The notes beneath the pieces are model-generated. The model was not told the origin of the DNA and searched no databases. It worked only from the letters and a program-made list of their open reading frames with translations. A stretch of 64,000 nucleotides of DNA from Paenibacillus crassostreae (GTDB taxonomy: Bacteria > Bacillota > Bacilli > Paenibacillales > Paenibacillaceae): positions 1,488,001-1,552,000 of the forward strand of contig NZ_CP017770.1 of NCBI RefSeq assembly GCF_001857945.1, written 5' to 3'. Position 1 is the first letter of the stretch. Each line of letters opens with the position of its first letter. Both the position numbers and the translations under genes were made by a program. This document shows, in pieces, positions 53,806 through 62,327 of this stretch.

Positions 53806-54864
53806 TTACATACTCCCCTTAAAAGTTGATTCATTAATTTCGTTCTCACCTGGCGTGAATTTAGGAATATGTACCCGAATCGTTGTTCCTGCACCTTCCT
53901 TACTAATGATCTCAACTTGCCCGCCTAATTTCTCCGCTCGTTCACGCATCGTTATCAAACCGTATGATCCTTGCTTCTGGACACCTCCGTTGAAACCCTG
54001 ACCATCATCGCTAAGACTTAGAACGACCTGATGATCACCTTCACGCAGAGACAAACTAATGAATTCCGCATGTGCATGCTTCACAATATTAGCCATGGCT
54101 TCTTGAATGATTAGAAATAATTGATGTTCGATAGCCTCTGGTATGTTCCCTTGTATATCAAGCTCTTTCATTCCCTTAAGTCCATTCTGTCGGCAATAAT
54201 CAGGAAACCACTTCTCTAATGCTTCAGCTAGACTTTTCCCTTCAAGTTCAACAGGGCGGAGCTGCGCAATTAGTGCACGCATTTGTTTCTGTGCCATATG
54301 AGACATTTCAATAAGTTGATCCAGAACAAGCAGCCCTTGCTCTTCATTCTGAATCAGTACTTTTGGTAGAGCGGAGGCAGACATATGTATAGCAAATAAT
54401 TGTTGACTAACTGTATCATGGAGATCCCTTGCCATTCTACGCCGCTCTTCAATAACAGCATTCTCAGCAGCCTTTTCTTTCTCTATTACCTCTTGTACGC
54501 CTAATCGTTGCAGTAATTTCATTTTTTTCTCTAAGGCATCCATCATTGTATTGAATTCATAATATACCCGTGCAAAGGACTGATCCTCTGGCACGGGCAT
54601 CCGTACTGACAAATTCCCTTTTGCCACCTGCAACATATTAAAGTCTAGTGTATCAATTCCGCGTTGAACACGTTGTCCCGCCATATATCCTATGACGACT
54701 GTAAATGTGATAATACCTAATGAATAATAGACCCACATGACATTATTTTTTATTTCGATAAATCCCAAATAACTACCGACATAGATTATTCCAGCCATCA
54801 CTACTCCACTTAACAAGAAGTACAACAACAGTAACCATTTCGTATTCTTCAATAATTTCATCAT
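53806..54864 (-). CDS. liaS: LiaS-type sensor histidine kinase
   Basis: The 352-residue kinase has two membrane segments (about 10-33 and 43-63) with hardly any loop outside, the intramembrane-sensing layout. A HAMP-like region follows (about 65-118), then a HisKA_3 dimerisation domain with the phospho-His in RRRMARDLHDTVSQQLFAIH near residue 149, and a small HATPase domain (LFLIIQEAMANIVKHAHAEF, LSDDGQGFNGG, SYGLITMRERAEKLGG). This is typical of LiaS/VraS. It is placed between liaF and liaR with gaps of a few bases, so the three are one operon. Confidence 0.92.
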   Translation of the reverse strand: MMKLLKNTKWLLLLYFLLSGVVMAGIIYVGSYLGFIEIKNNVMWVYYSLGIITFTVVIGYMAGQRVQRGIDTLDFNMLQVAKGNLSVRMPVPEDQSFARVYYEFNTMMDALEKKMKLLQRLGVQEVIEKEKAAENAVIEERRRMARDLHDTVSQQLFAIHMSASALPKVLIQNEEQGLLVLDQLIEMSHMAQKQMRALIAQLRPVELEGKSLAEALEKWFPDYCRQNGLKGMKELDIQGNIPEAIEHQLFLIIQEAMANIVKHAHAEFISLSLREGDHQVVLSLSDDGQGFNGGVQKQGSYGLITMRERAEKLGGQVEIISKEGAGTTIRVHIPKFTPGENEINESTFKGSM

Positions 54865-54868
54865 AGGC

Positions 54869-55879
54869 TTATGCTACCGTATTCACTTTAATATCGCCTA
54901 TAAAAGCACTGATATTGATATTAATCCTCTTTTGAGCGTCCTTATAGTACGGAGTTGAGGATGAAACAGTGCTTATAAAGCCACTTTTAGATTCGGATAA
55001 TATAGTCATATCACCAATGAAGGAGTTAGCACTAACTTTGATCCCTAAGTCCATATCATCTGGGACATAAATCTTGATATCGCCAATAAAAGCTGAAATA
55101 TTAATCGTTGTCTTGCCATATGGAATTTGTGCTTTCGTTAGATCTAGGACAGTATCTCCAATGAATTGCGATATATTTGTAGGCTTCAATTCGAAATAGT
55201 CGCGCCCCATGTGAATATCACCGATAAATATAGACTTGTTAATCTTCTTACCTTCCCCATGATTCTCATTGAATTTATATCTTTTTTTTCTGTCATCATT
55301 ATCATGATGTCTCTCATGATTAGTATAACCTTTAGTATCTTCTGAATTGCTACTTATCTTATCGTCAAAATGCATACCGAACTTCTCCTCAAATTGCTTA
55401 TCTAAAGTCGATTGAGACTCTCCATCCGGTAGATCAGATAAATGATGTAAGCTTGGTAACTCCGAAGGTTCAGGTGGATGTTCTACCGGTGTAATAGGAG
55501 AATTCATTCTGTTATCCGAATGAGAACGTTTATGCTGCGGTTTAAATATAACAACTAAACCACCTACGATCAAAAATATGGGAATAAGGAACTTGAAAAA
55601 GTCACCTGGTGTTACACTGATCAAATCTAATTCACGTGATTGGAAATACCCCCCAATAGCAAGAAGTATAAATCCACCTACTAAAGAGCTACCCTTCTCA
55701 TTTAACGTCATTATATTCTTTAGACCAGCGTAAATTAATATGAGCGGCCAATACGTTGAAATAATGGATCCAATACTAATATCGATCCAATCCATCTGTT
55801 GGAGAAGAAATACCACGCCTATTCCGATAAGCACTAACCCGCCAAAGAACCGATCAATCCATCCTTTTTTCATATTCAT
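54869..55879 (-). CDS. liaF: LiaF-like cell-envelope stress protein
   Basis: The 336-residue protein has about four membrane segments in the first 110 residues (WIDRFFGGLVLIGIGVVFLL onward), a polar His/Asp-rich linker (about 115-215) and a C-terminal beta-solenoid-like domain of the LiaF/YvqF family. That domain repeats the phrase FIGD five times (IFIGDIHMG, QFIGDTVLD, AFIGDIKIY, SFIGDMTIL, AFIGDIKVN). LiaF inhibits the LiaSR pair until cell-wall stress relieves it. It is first in the operon with liaS and liaR. The central linker makes it longer than the Bacillus protein (about 240 residues). Confidence 0.88.
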   Translation of the reverse strand: MNMKKGWIDRFFGGLVLIGIGVVFLLQQMDWIDISIGSIISTYWPLILIYAGLKNIMTLNEKGSSLVGGFILLAIGGYFQSRELDLISVTPGDFFKFLIPIFLIVGGLVVIFKPQHKRSHSDNRMNSPITPVEHPPEPSELPSLHHLSDLPDGESQSTLDKQFEEKFGMHFDDKISSNSEDTKGYTNHERHHDNDDRKKRYKFNENHGEGKKINKSIFIGDIHMGRDYFELKPTNISQFIGDTVLDLTKAQIPYGKTTINISAFIGDIKIYVPDDMDLGIKVSANSFIGDMTILSESKSGFISTVSSSTPYYKDAQKRININISAFIGDIKVNTVA

Positions 55880-55984
55880 ATCCCCTTTATCTGTTTTAGT
55901 TATCCTAAGTGTACATCAGACTTAATCATTCGGAAACATTCCTTAGAATGATGTTAACTCGGTCTAGAGACGGATAAGATCCGA

Positions 55985-56149
55985 AACAAGCTGAACCGGC
56001 TACACCGTCCTTTTGTAGGACGGTATCCGTTTCTGCCGAAATATAAGGTATAGAATATGAAGACTCAATTTCATAATTACGCAACCCGATTTAGGTCCAT
56101 CGGCGATTATGAAATTGATTCAAGTGAAACTTATACTTCCTTATATTTT
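55985..56149 (+). repeat. Interspersed hairpin repeat, long form
   Basis: It opens AACAAGCTGAACCGGCTACA, then CCGTCC...GGACGG, and contains a central block with arms CAATTTCATAAT and ATTATGAAATTG. It ends CAAGTGAAACTTATACTTCC plus TTATATTTT. The central block matches the copy at 59413-59572 over about 50 bases. It lies upstream of liaF. Confidence 0.85.
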
Positions 56150-56156
56150 CAAAAAA

Positions 56157-56188
56157 AATGCCCACACCGCTTATCTTGGTGGGGCATT
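56157..56188 (-). terminator. Terminator of the spore-protein-like gene
   Basis: AATGCCCACACC pairs with GGTGGGGCATT with one bulge; the minus strand continues with TTTTTTTT. It lies 39 bases after the stop codon of the 58-residue gene. Confidence 0.85.
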
Positions 56189-56226
56189 TCCTTAAAAATT
56201 ATTACGTGAGTTTTATCTGATAGCCA

Positions 56227-56403
56227 TTAATTTTTTTGATCAAATTCAGCATTAAACTTTTCGTTCGGTGTTTTAAAATTTTCTTGAACTTTATTTGGCT
56301 TTTTAATTTGGCCAGTTTCCTCAGCAAATTCAGCATTAAACTTTTCATTCGGTGTTTTGTAGTTTTCTTGAACTTTATTAGGTTTTTTGTTAAATTTCGG
56401 CAC
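56227..56403 (-). CDS. 58-residue protein with two direct repeats, gamma-type SASP-like
   Basis: On the minus strand a GTG at 56403 with GGAGGTG 8 bases upstream opens a 58-codon frame that ends at 56227. The product contains two nearly identical repeats: KPNKVQENYKTPNEKFNAEF at residues 7-26 and KPNKVQENFKTPNEKFNAEF at 35-54, joined by AEETGQIK. It is small, hydrophilic and rich in Asn, Lys, Glu and Gln with no Cys or Trp. The repeat plan and the EFAEET phrase, near the EFASE site cut by the germination protease, recall gamma-type small acid-soluble spore proteins, but the match is partial. A clear terminator follows. A 90-codon frame on the same strand in another phase is a shadow. Confidence 0.7.
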   Translation of the reverse strand: MPKFNKKPNKVQENYKTPNEKFNAEFAEETGQIKKPNKVQENFKTPNEKFNAEFDQKN

Positions 56404-56536
56404 GAGATGTTCACCTCCTCATAATCTACGTCGTACAACACATTTTCATTGGGGTTACATCTTTTCCCGAACATAGTATGTCTCGTACTCGAAAATTTAT
56501 ACAGGAGCTTTCTGATCTATCGCGAACCCAATTCAA

Positions 56537-57307
56537 TTAAATTGCTTCTTCTATCACAAAAGATGGTAATGATTTATATGTCTCAATAGCTGTTCCAAGT
56601 CTCTGTAACATCTTCTCCGTACATTTTCCAGTTCCACGTTTGATTACTTGTACTTCTACGTCTTTTTTACCCCACTCTTTATATACCTGCTTCGTTGTCT
56701 TGAAATATAAATCAATTTTATGTCCTTTAATGGCCGAACCAGTATCAGCAACAATACCGTATCCGTAGCCTGGTATATATAGAATACTCCCAAGTGGAAA
56801 CACCTTAAGATCAGCAGCAATGGTTGACACCTTATTTTTATTACGTTGCACCTTAACTCCAGAATAAGTGATTCCATATTGTGGATGGTTAGGATTTTTA
56901 CCTGTTGATTCATACCCAGCCGTGTAACCTGTCGCCACCACTTTGACCGTACGAATAACTTGATCTTGATTAGGAGCGGATACAGCTACAGACTTATCTT
57001 GTGTTGATTTATTCACCTTACTCTTGGTTTTATTGATCTTTAACGTGTTGTTCTTTGGACTATTAACTTGCATCTTTATCATTAGGTTCTTCATCTTATT
57101 AGTTTCCATTTGAATGTCTTGTTCTGAATCACTACTTATCGTTTCATAAGCATAATATAACTGTTGTTGATAGCATGCCCCTGTTGGAATGCCGACATCA
57201 TAACACTCTTCATAACTCATAGCAGCATAAATTTTATGATCCCCAACCATTACACTTATTATAAAAATGCATAATAAAATCCTCTGCCACGTTTTAACTT
57301 GGTTCAT
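56537..57307 (-). CDS. Secreted 3D-domain protein
   Basis: The protein has about 256 residues: a signal peptide (about 1-29, ending KIYAAM), a low-complexity Lys/Asn/Ser linker (about 70-110) and a 3D domain (about 120-225). The family Asp residues are seen in [40 protein letters not shown] and [21 protein letters not shown]. Such domains are the catalytic part of lytic transglycosylase-like proteins (YabE, YocH type) acting on peptidoglycan. The ATG at 57307 has GGGGGAG 8 bases upstream; an earlier TTG at 57313 is not favoured. Because neighbours include spore-like genes, a role in sporulation or germination is possible. Confidence 0.88.
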   Translation of the reverse strand: MNQVKTWQRILLCIFIISVMVGDHKIYAAMSYEECYDVGIPTGACYQQQLYYAYETISSDSEQDIQMETNKMKNLMIKMQVNSPKNNTLKINKTKSKVNKSTQDKSVAVSAPNQDQVIRTVKVVATGYTAGYESTGKNPNHPQYGITYSGVKVQRNKNKVSTIAADLKVFPLGSILYIPGYGYGIVADTGSAIKGHKIDLYFKTTKQVYKEWGKKDVEVQVIKRGTGKCTEKMLQRLGTAIETYKSLPSFVIEEAI

Positions 57308-57444
57308 GTACAAATCTCCCCCTTACTATCGAGAGTTCCCACATAAACCAAGTTATATACATGTTGGATTGTTAAGTCTTCACAGGCTTGGCTTAGCAAT
57401 CCATTAAATACAGAGGATTATATATGAATTTTAGTTAGTTTAGA

Positions 57445-59385
57445 TTATGAAATAACATGGTTTACAATTTCGTTTTTCAACATGGAAATAACTTCATCAA
57501 GAGACATTGCACCTAAGTCTCCTTCTCCACGTTTACGGATTGAAACTGTACCACTAGTCATTTCATTTTCACCTACGACAAACATATAGGGGATTTTCTC
57601 CAATTGGCTTTCGCGAATTTTATATCCCAATTTTTCATTACGCAAGTCAGCTTCTACCGAAATGCCGCTAAGTTTAAGCTTATCTACGACTTCATTCGCA
57701 TAACCTTCAAAAGTGCCGGATACTGGAATAACCTTCACTTGTACTGGAGACAACCAAAGTGGTAATGATCCAGCAAAGTTCTCTAGCAAGAATGCAGTCA
57801 TACGTTCCATAGTTCCAAGTATTCCACGATGGATCACGACTGGACGATGTTTCTGTCCATCATCTCCAACATATTCTAGTTCAAAACGTTCTGGCAATAG
57901 AACATCAATTTGTGTAGTAGACAGTGTTTCTTCCTTACCTAATGCTGTCTTCACTTGTACATCCAACTTAGGACCATAGAACGCTGCTTCCCCTATAGCT
58001 TCAAAGAATGGAAGTCCCATTTCTTCAACAACTTCTCGAAGAATACGTTGTGTATTTTCCCACATGGCATCATCTGGCCAATACTTCTCAGTATCTTGAG
58101 GGTCTCTATAAGAAAGTCTGAAGCGATATTCCTTGATTCCGAAATCTTCATACACCTTTTTGATCAGAGTAACTACACGTTTGAATTCTTCTTTGATCTG
58201 ATCTGGACGACAGAAGATGTGGGCGTCATTCAATGTCATCGAACGAACACGATGTAACCCTGTTAATGCACCGGACATTTCATAACGATGTTGTGTTCCG
58301 AGTTCCGCAATCCGTATTGGAAGATCCCGATAGCTTCGCATATCACTCTTATACACCATCATATGATGCGGGCAGTTCATTGGACGAAGTACCAATTCTT
58401 CGTTATCCAGCTCCATTTTCGGGAACATATCCTCTTGGTAATGCTCCCAATGTCCTGAAGTTTTATATAGCTCAACATTACCTAATACAGGAGTATATAC
58501 ATGTTGATATCCTAGACTTTCTTCCATATCAACGATATAACGTTCTAGCGTCCGACGCAATTTAGCACCTTTTGGCAACCACATTGGAAGTCCTTGACCT
58601 ACTAAAGAAGAGAACGTAAAGATCTTTAATTCTTTTCCTAATTTACGATGGTCGCGTTTTTTCGCTTCCTCTAGGAAATGTAAATACTCGTCCAATTGCG
58701 CTTTTTTAGGAAACACAGTTCCGTAGATTCGTTGTAGCATCTTGTTCTTACTGTCACCACGCCAGTATGCACCAGCAACATTCATTAATTTAAAGACTTT
58801 GATCTTACCAGTAGAAGGAAGATGCGGCCCACGACAAAGATCGAAAAATTCACCTTGATCATACATCGAAATGATACTATCTTCTGGCAGATTGTTGATT
58901 AACTCCAGTTTATATGGGTCACCAAGTTCTCCAAAAATCTTTAACGCTTCTTCACGACTGACTTCTCTACGAGTAATCGGTAAATTCTCTCCAATGATAC
59001 GTTCCATTTCTTTTTCAATCTTTTGTAAATCTTCTGGATTTAGAGGATGTTCTAAATCCATATCATAGTAGAATCCATCTTCAATGACAGGCCCAATTCC
59101 TAGCTTCACCTCTTTATTACCGAACAAACGCTTCACTGCTTGTGCCATAACATGTGCTGTGCTATGACGCATAACTTCAATACCCTCTTGTGAATCTAGC
59201 GTTACAATTTCAATAAGTGCTCCTTCTTGTAACTCAGTAGATAAATCCACGACAATCCCGTTTTGTTTTCCTGCAACAGCATTTTTCTTTAGTCCACTAC
59301 TGATCGATGCCGCAACGTCCTCAATATTACTACCTCCTGCATACTCACGAACCGATCCATCTGGTAATTTAATACTTACTGCCAT
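57445..59385 (-). CDS. thrS: Threonyl-tRNA synthetase
   Basis: The 646-residue class II synthetase has a TGS domain (about 1-62), an editing domain (about 65-230; [18 protein letters not shown], and the SAD motif with [20 protein letters not shown]), a catalytic core (about 240-540; motif 2 [20 protein letters not shown], the zinc ligands in [17 protein letters not shown], motif 3 [19 protein letters not shown]) and an anticodon-binding domain (about 545-640). A GGAGG ribosome site precedes the ATG. Expression should be controlled by the T-box at 59586-59890. An interspersed repeat lies between that element and the start codon. Confidence 0.97.
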   Translation of the reverse strand: MAVSIKLPDGSVREYAGGSNIEDVAASISSGLKKNAVAGKQNGIVVDLSTELQEGALIEIVTLDSQEGIEVMRHSTAHVMAQAVKRLFGNKEVKLGIGPVIEDGFYYDMDLEHPLNPEDLQKIEKEMERIIGENLPITRREVSREEALKIFGELGDPYKLELINNLPEDSIISMYDQGEFFDLCRGPHLPSTGKIKVFKLMNVAGAYWRGDSKNKMLQRIYGTVFPKKAQLDEYLHFLEEAKKRDHRKLGKELKIFTFSSLVGQGLPMWLPKGAKLRRTLERYIVDMEESLGYQHVYTPVLGNVELYKTSGHWEHYQEDMFPKMELDNEELVLRPMNCPHHMMVYKSDMRSYRDLPIRIAELGTQHRYEMSGALTGLHRVRSMTLNDAHIFCRPDQIKEEFKRVVTLIKKVYEDFGIKEYRFRLSYRDPQDTEKYWPDDAMWENTQRILREVVEEMGLPFFEAIGEAAFYGPKLDVQVKTALGKEETLSTTQIDVLLPERFELEYVGDDGQKHRPVVIHRGILGTMERMTAFLLENFAGSLPLWLSPVQVKVIPVSGTFEGYANEVVDKLKLSGISVEADLRNEKLGYKIRESQLEKIPYMFVVGENEMTSGTVSIRKRGEGDLGAMSLDEVISMLKNEIVNHVIS

Positions 59386-59412
59386 GTCAATTCCTCCTAA
59401 GTTCTTTCTATA

Positions 59413-59572
59413 CTAAGCTGAAACGGCTACGCCGTCCTTTTAAAGGACGGTATCCGTCTCTGCCGAAATATAAGAAAGTATGAAGAATCAATTTCATAAT
59501 TACGCAACCCGATTTAGGTCCATCGGCGATTATGAAATTGATTCAAGTGAAACTTATACTTTCTTATATTTT
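59413..59572 (+). repeat. Interspersed hairpin repeat, long form, in the thrS leader
   Basis: Left part: GCTGAAACGGCTACGCCGTC, then CCTTTTAAAGG, then CCGTCTCTGCCG. Right part: perfect 16-base arms AAATATAAGAAAGTAT (59466-59481) and ATACTTTCTTATATTT (59556-59571), enclosing perfect 12-base arms CAATTTCATAAT (59489-59500) and ATTATGAAATTG (59529-59540). It is the best-preserved copy in the window and lies wholly within the 5' untranslated region of thrS. Confidence 0.88.
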
Positions 59573-59585
59573 AAAAAAAGACAAC

Positions 59586-59890
59586 AAAAAACACCCATCC
59601 CGGTCAAGGGACGAGTGTTATCACCCGTGGTTCCACCCTAATTTAACAATCGAATATACAATCTAATGAACATAGAATGTACAGTCATGTCCTTCATCAG
59701 CATTATTTAACGGTAATGATCCGGCGATTCTTACTTTTCTCCTATCAAAAGACGGAGGAGTTCAAAATCACAGCTACAAAGGGGTAAACCAACGTTGGTA
59801 CTGAAGGGAATTACAGCCAAATGTTCCCTCTCTCTGAACAGCCCTATCCAGATGGTTCATGTCTTTTTCATTGCTTTTAGTGAATTTAAC
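59586..59890 (-). promoter_or_regulatory. T-box leader of thrS
   Basis: On the minus strand the T-box sequence AGGGTGGAACCACGGG (59639-59624) is followed by a terminator whose arms are AACACTCGTCCC and GGGATGGGTGTT, with TTTTTTGTTGT after it (59586-59620). This is the antiterminator/terminator switch sensed by uncharged tRNA. About 240 bases of structured leader precede it. A candidate threonine specifier ACC occurs in CAGTACCAACG (near 59795); its position in Stem I was not verified by folding. Confidence 0.92.
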
Positions 59891-59894
59891 AATC

Positions 59895-59924
59895 ATTATA
59901 ATTCTAGTTGACACTAAACGTCAA
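59895..59924 (-). promoter_or_regulatory. Promoter of the thrS T-box transcript
   Basis: On the minus strand TTGACG, an 18-base spacer and TATAAT fit a sigma-A promoter directly upstream of the T-box leader. It lies immediately after the ytxC stop codon. Confidence 0.75.
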
Positions 59925-59925
59925 G

Positions 59926-60831
59926 TTAAATTTTCTCTTTTTCCCGAAAAAAGACATGACATTCAGGACAATAATGACATATCTCCACTCTCTTCTCAAA
60001 TATCTGCTGTAAGGTCTTCACAGCTGGCATTTGTGCATCTCTTGTGTGAATAATTAATTTGGCTGGAGACACAGAAATAAGCGTACTGACGACGGCATCT
60101 TCCAACTCCATATCCTGCTGATTAATTCTCTCAACAAAAACAGATTCATGTCCACTCCGCAGCAATGGATTCATATTCTCATCAAACAGCAATAATTCCA
60201 GTCCTCCCTTATGAACAACATGAGCTACAGGAATTAATGGCTCTTGGAAATACACGAAATATTTAAGAAGACCAACAAACTCTTCATATTGTCGATCCAC
60301 CAAGAACTCATCAACTGTATATTCGATGACTTCCCTAAGTTCCTTACCATATTCTTGAAGGCGAAAGGCAATAAATCCATCTATGTTTAAGATATTAGTT
60401 TCCTGAAAGCATCTCTGCAAGCTCTTTGCAAGCATCAGAAACCGACGATTCCAAGATGGATTCGGTGATTCATCACCTTTCTCCAACAACGCTAAACAAT
60501 GTTCAATGATACGCTCAGATTCATCTTTACCAGAGAAATTGAATTCATTCCGAAGCAAGGTTCTAATTATATGTTGTTCCTTCAATTCTAAAATAAGCTC
60601 AGCGGTTGCTTTTGCAGCTTGCTGATAAATAAAGAGCAGACTATCTCCTTTAAATGATCTCTGCTCATTCCCAGAACATTGCCAATATGAAGTGCCTTCA
60701 ACAGAAACGCAAGTCAGCTGTAATGACTTATATTTCTTATGTAGTTCTTCATTCACTCTTGTAACAATTCGATGGAATGCTGTTTCTTCTTCTGTTGTCA
60801 ATGTTGTAGTTGAAATACTGAATACCAACAT
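59926..60831 (-). CDS. ytxC: YtxC-like sporulation protein
   Basis: The 301-residue soluble protein resembles YtxC, a sporulation protein of unknown activity commonly found just upstream of thrS, as here. Helical regions include TEEETAFHRIVTRVNEELHK, IIEHCLALLEKG, FIAFRLQEYGKELREVIEYT and VDEFLVDRQYEEFVGLLKYF, and it ends with a CxxC pair, EICHYCPECHVFF. The ATG at 60831 has AGGAGTGAT at the right spacing. A frame 67 codons longer has no supporting ribosome site and its extension looks non-coding. The name rests on context and length as well as resemblance. Confidence 0.82.
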   Translation of the reverse strand: MLVFSISTTTLTTEEETAFHRIVTRVNEELHKKYKSLQLTCVSVEGTSYWQCSGNEQRSFKGDSLLFIYQQAAKATAELILELKEQHIIRTLLRNEFNFSGKDESERIIEHCLALLEKGDESPNPSWNRRFLMLAKSLQRCFQETNILNIDGFIAFRLQEYGKELREVIEYTVDEFLVDRQYEEFVGLLKYFVYFQEPLIPVAHVVHKGGLELLLFDENMNPLLRSGHESVFVERINQQDMELEDAVVSTLISVSPAKLIIHTRDAQMPAVKTLQQIFEKRVEICHYCPECHVFFREKEKI

Positions 60832-61019
60832 GGAGATCACTCCTTTCGTTATCCTTGTTAAGTATATGGTCTCTGAACAAAGGATATACGGAAGGGGTTG
60901 GTGGAAAACAAGCAAACATTTCTCAATCACGTCATAATAAAGCATGCTCACACGCTTTAGCATTCCAATAGATGGGCAATATTTCAAATGGATCTCCATC
61001 AAATGATTCAGAAATACTG

Positions 61020-61056
61020 AATGGCAGACCAAGTGTTATTCCCTTGGTCTGCCATT
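61020..61056 (-). terminator. Terminator of mqnC
   Basis: AATGGCAGACCAAG pairs with CTTGGTCTGCCATT around a 9-base loop, 27 bases after the mqnC stop codon. Confidence 0.85.
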
Positions 61057-61082
61057 CTTGGTATACCGTGATCTGACAATGA

Positions 61083-62216
61083 TTAATTCTGCATGACAAA
61101 GTCACGATCGACGGTTGTTCCTTCTTCATATATTTTTAAAATATCGTATTTCGTATTACGTTGTGCTGGAATTTTACCAGCATCTCGAATAAGTCCTATG
61201 ATGGACTCGATATTTACTTTATGGACGGCTCCAGCGGAGGATACTACATTCTCCTCCATCATTGTGCTACCGAAATCATTACATCCATAACTTAGAGATA
61301 ATTTACCAATCTCAGGACCCATGGTCACCCATGAGGATTGTAGATTCGGAACATTATCTAATAGGATACGCCCCACTGCTACTGTTTTCAAATAAGCTTC
61401 CGGTGTCTCACGTTCACGTACAAAATTAGTATTATCCGGTTGGAAAGTAAATGGTATGAATGCTAAAAACCCTTTGGAGTTATACTTATTTTGTATACAT
61501 TCATCTTGAGCATCGCGAATACGCAACATATGCAAAGCCCTTTCTTCCATCGTTTCACCAAAACCAATGACCATTGTGGCACTAGTATTCATACCTTGTT
61601 TATGCGCAATCTGCATCACATCCATCCAATCGCGCCATGTTCCTTTGAGGCGGCTAATCTTTTTACGAATACGATCGTCAAGAATTTCCGCACCGCCTCC
61701 AGGGAGAGAATCCAACCCCGCTTCATGCAGCCCACGAACAACTTCTTCTATCGACAATCCCGATACCTCTTGCATCTTACGAATTTCAGCAGGTGAGAAG
61801 GAGTGCATCGTAATGTTAGGGAAACGTTGTTTAATCTTTCTAAGCAAGTCCGTATAATAGTTGAATGGTAGATCCGGATTTGTACCCCCTTGCATCAGAA
61901 TCTCGGTACCTCCAACATCCTCAGTCTCTTGAATCTTCTGAAGGATCGTTTCATCAGGTAATACATAACCTTCACTTGAACCCGGTGGTCTATAAAATGC
62001 ACAGAATCTGCAATATGTATCACAAAAATTAGTATAGTTAATATTACGTCCAATAACAAAAGTCGTGATCGGATCAGGATGCATTCGCTTCATTAGAATG
62101 TCTGCTGTATATCCTAATTTCTCAATTTCATCACTTTCGAATAGCCTTACACCTTCTTCGAGGTTGATACGTTCACCCCGGACAGCCTTATCTAATATAC
62201 GATCTACCGTATTCAT
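61083..62216 (-). CDS. mqnC: Cyclic dehypoxanthinyl futalosine synthase
   Basis: The 377-residue radical-SAM enzyme acts in the futalosine route to menaquinone. The cluster-binding motif CxxxCxxC is CDTYCRFCAFYRPPG near residue 65. GGTEILMQGGTNPDLPFNYY, MHSFSPAEIRKMQEVSGLS, GLHEAGLDSLPGGGAEILDD and FIPFTFQPDNTNFVRERETP identify the MqnC/CofH group, and the C-terminal GPEIGKLSLSYGCNDFGSTM fits MqnC. A GGGAGG ribosome site lies before the ATG. No other mqn gene is in the window. Its presence suggests that this organism makes menaquinone by futalosine instead of the MenFDHCEB route. Confidence 0.94.
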   Translation of the reverse strand: MNTVDRILDKAVRGERINLEEGVRLFESDEIEKLGYTADILMKRMHPDPITTFVIGRNINYTNFCDTYCRFCAFYRPPGSSEGYVLPDETILQKIQETEDVGGTEILMQGGTNPDLPFNYYTDLLRKIKQRFPNITMHSFSPAEIRKMQEVSGLSIEEVVRGLHEAGLDSLPGGGAEILDDRIRKKISRLKGTWRDWMDVMQIAHKQGMNTSATMVIGFGETMEERALHMLRIRDAQDECIQNKYNSKGFLAFIPFTFQPDNTNFVRERETPEAYLKTVAVGRILLDNVPNLQSSWVTMGPEIGKLSLSYGCNDFGSTMMEENVVSSAGAVHKVNIESIIGLIRDAGKIPAQRNTKYDILKIYEEGTTVDRDFVMQN

Positions 62217-62299
62217 AATGGAAACCTCCCATGATTTCAGTTATTTCTATGACTAAACATCTATATTCGTACATATTACCATATTATCATTACAAAAAA

Positions 62300-62324
62300 A
62301 CAGCACCGTTATGAACGGTGCTGT
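62300..62324 (-). terminator. Terminator of metC
   Basis: ACAGCACCGTT pairs with AACGGTGCTGT around ATG, with TTTTTTT on the minus strand after it. Confidence 0.9.
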
Positions 62325-62327
62325 TCT

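Noticed and set aside
56202..56474. 90-codon minus-strand frame over the 58-residue gene
   Set aside because: Its product is an unlikely Lys/Leu/Asn-rich string; the other phase has a strong ribosome site, clean repeats and a terminator, so this is a shadow.
31588..59572. CRISPR array as an explanation for the interspersed repeats
   Set aside because: The copies are kilobases apart, vary in length, and have no regular spacers or cas genes.
60832..61032. 67-codon N-terminal extension of the YtxC-like protein
   Set aside because: No ribosome site at 61032, while AGGAGTGAT lies just before the ATG at 60831; the extension does not look like a protein domain.
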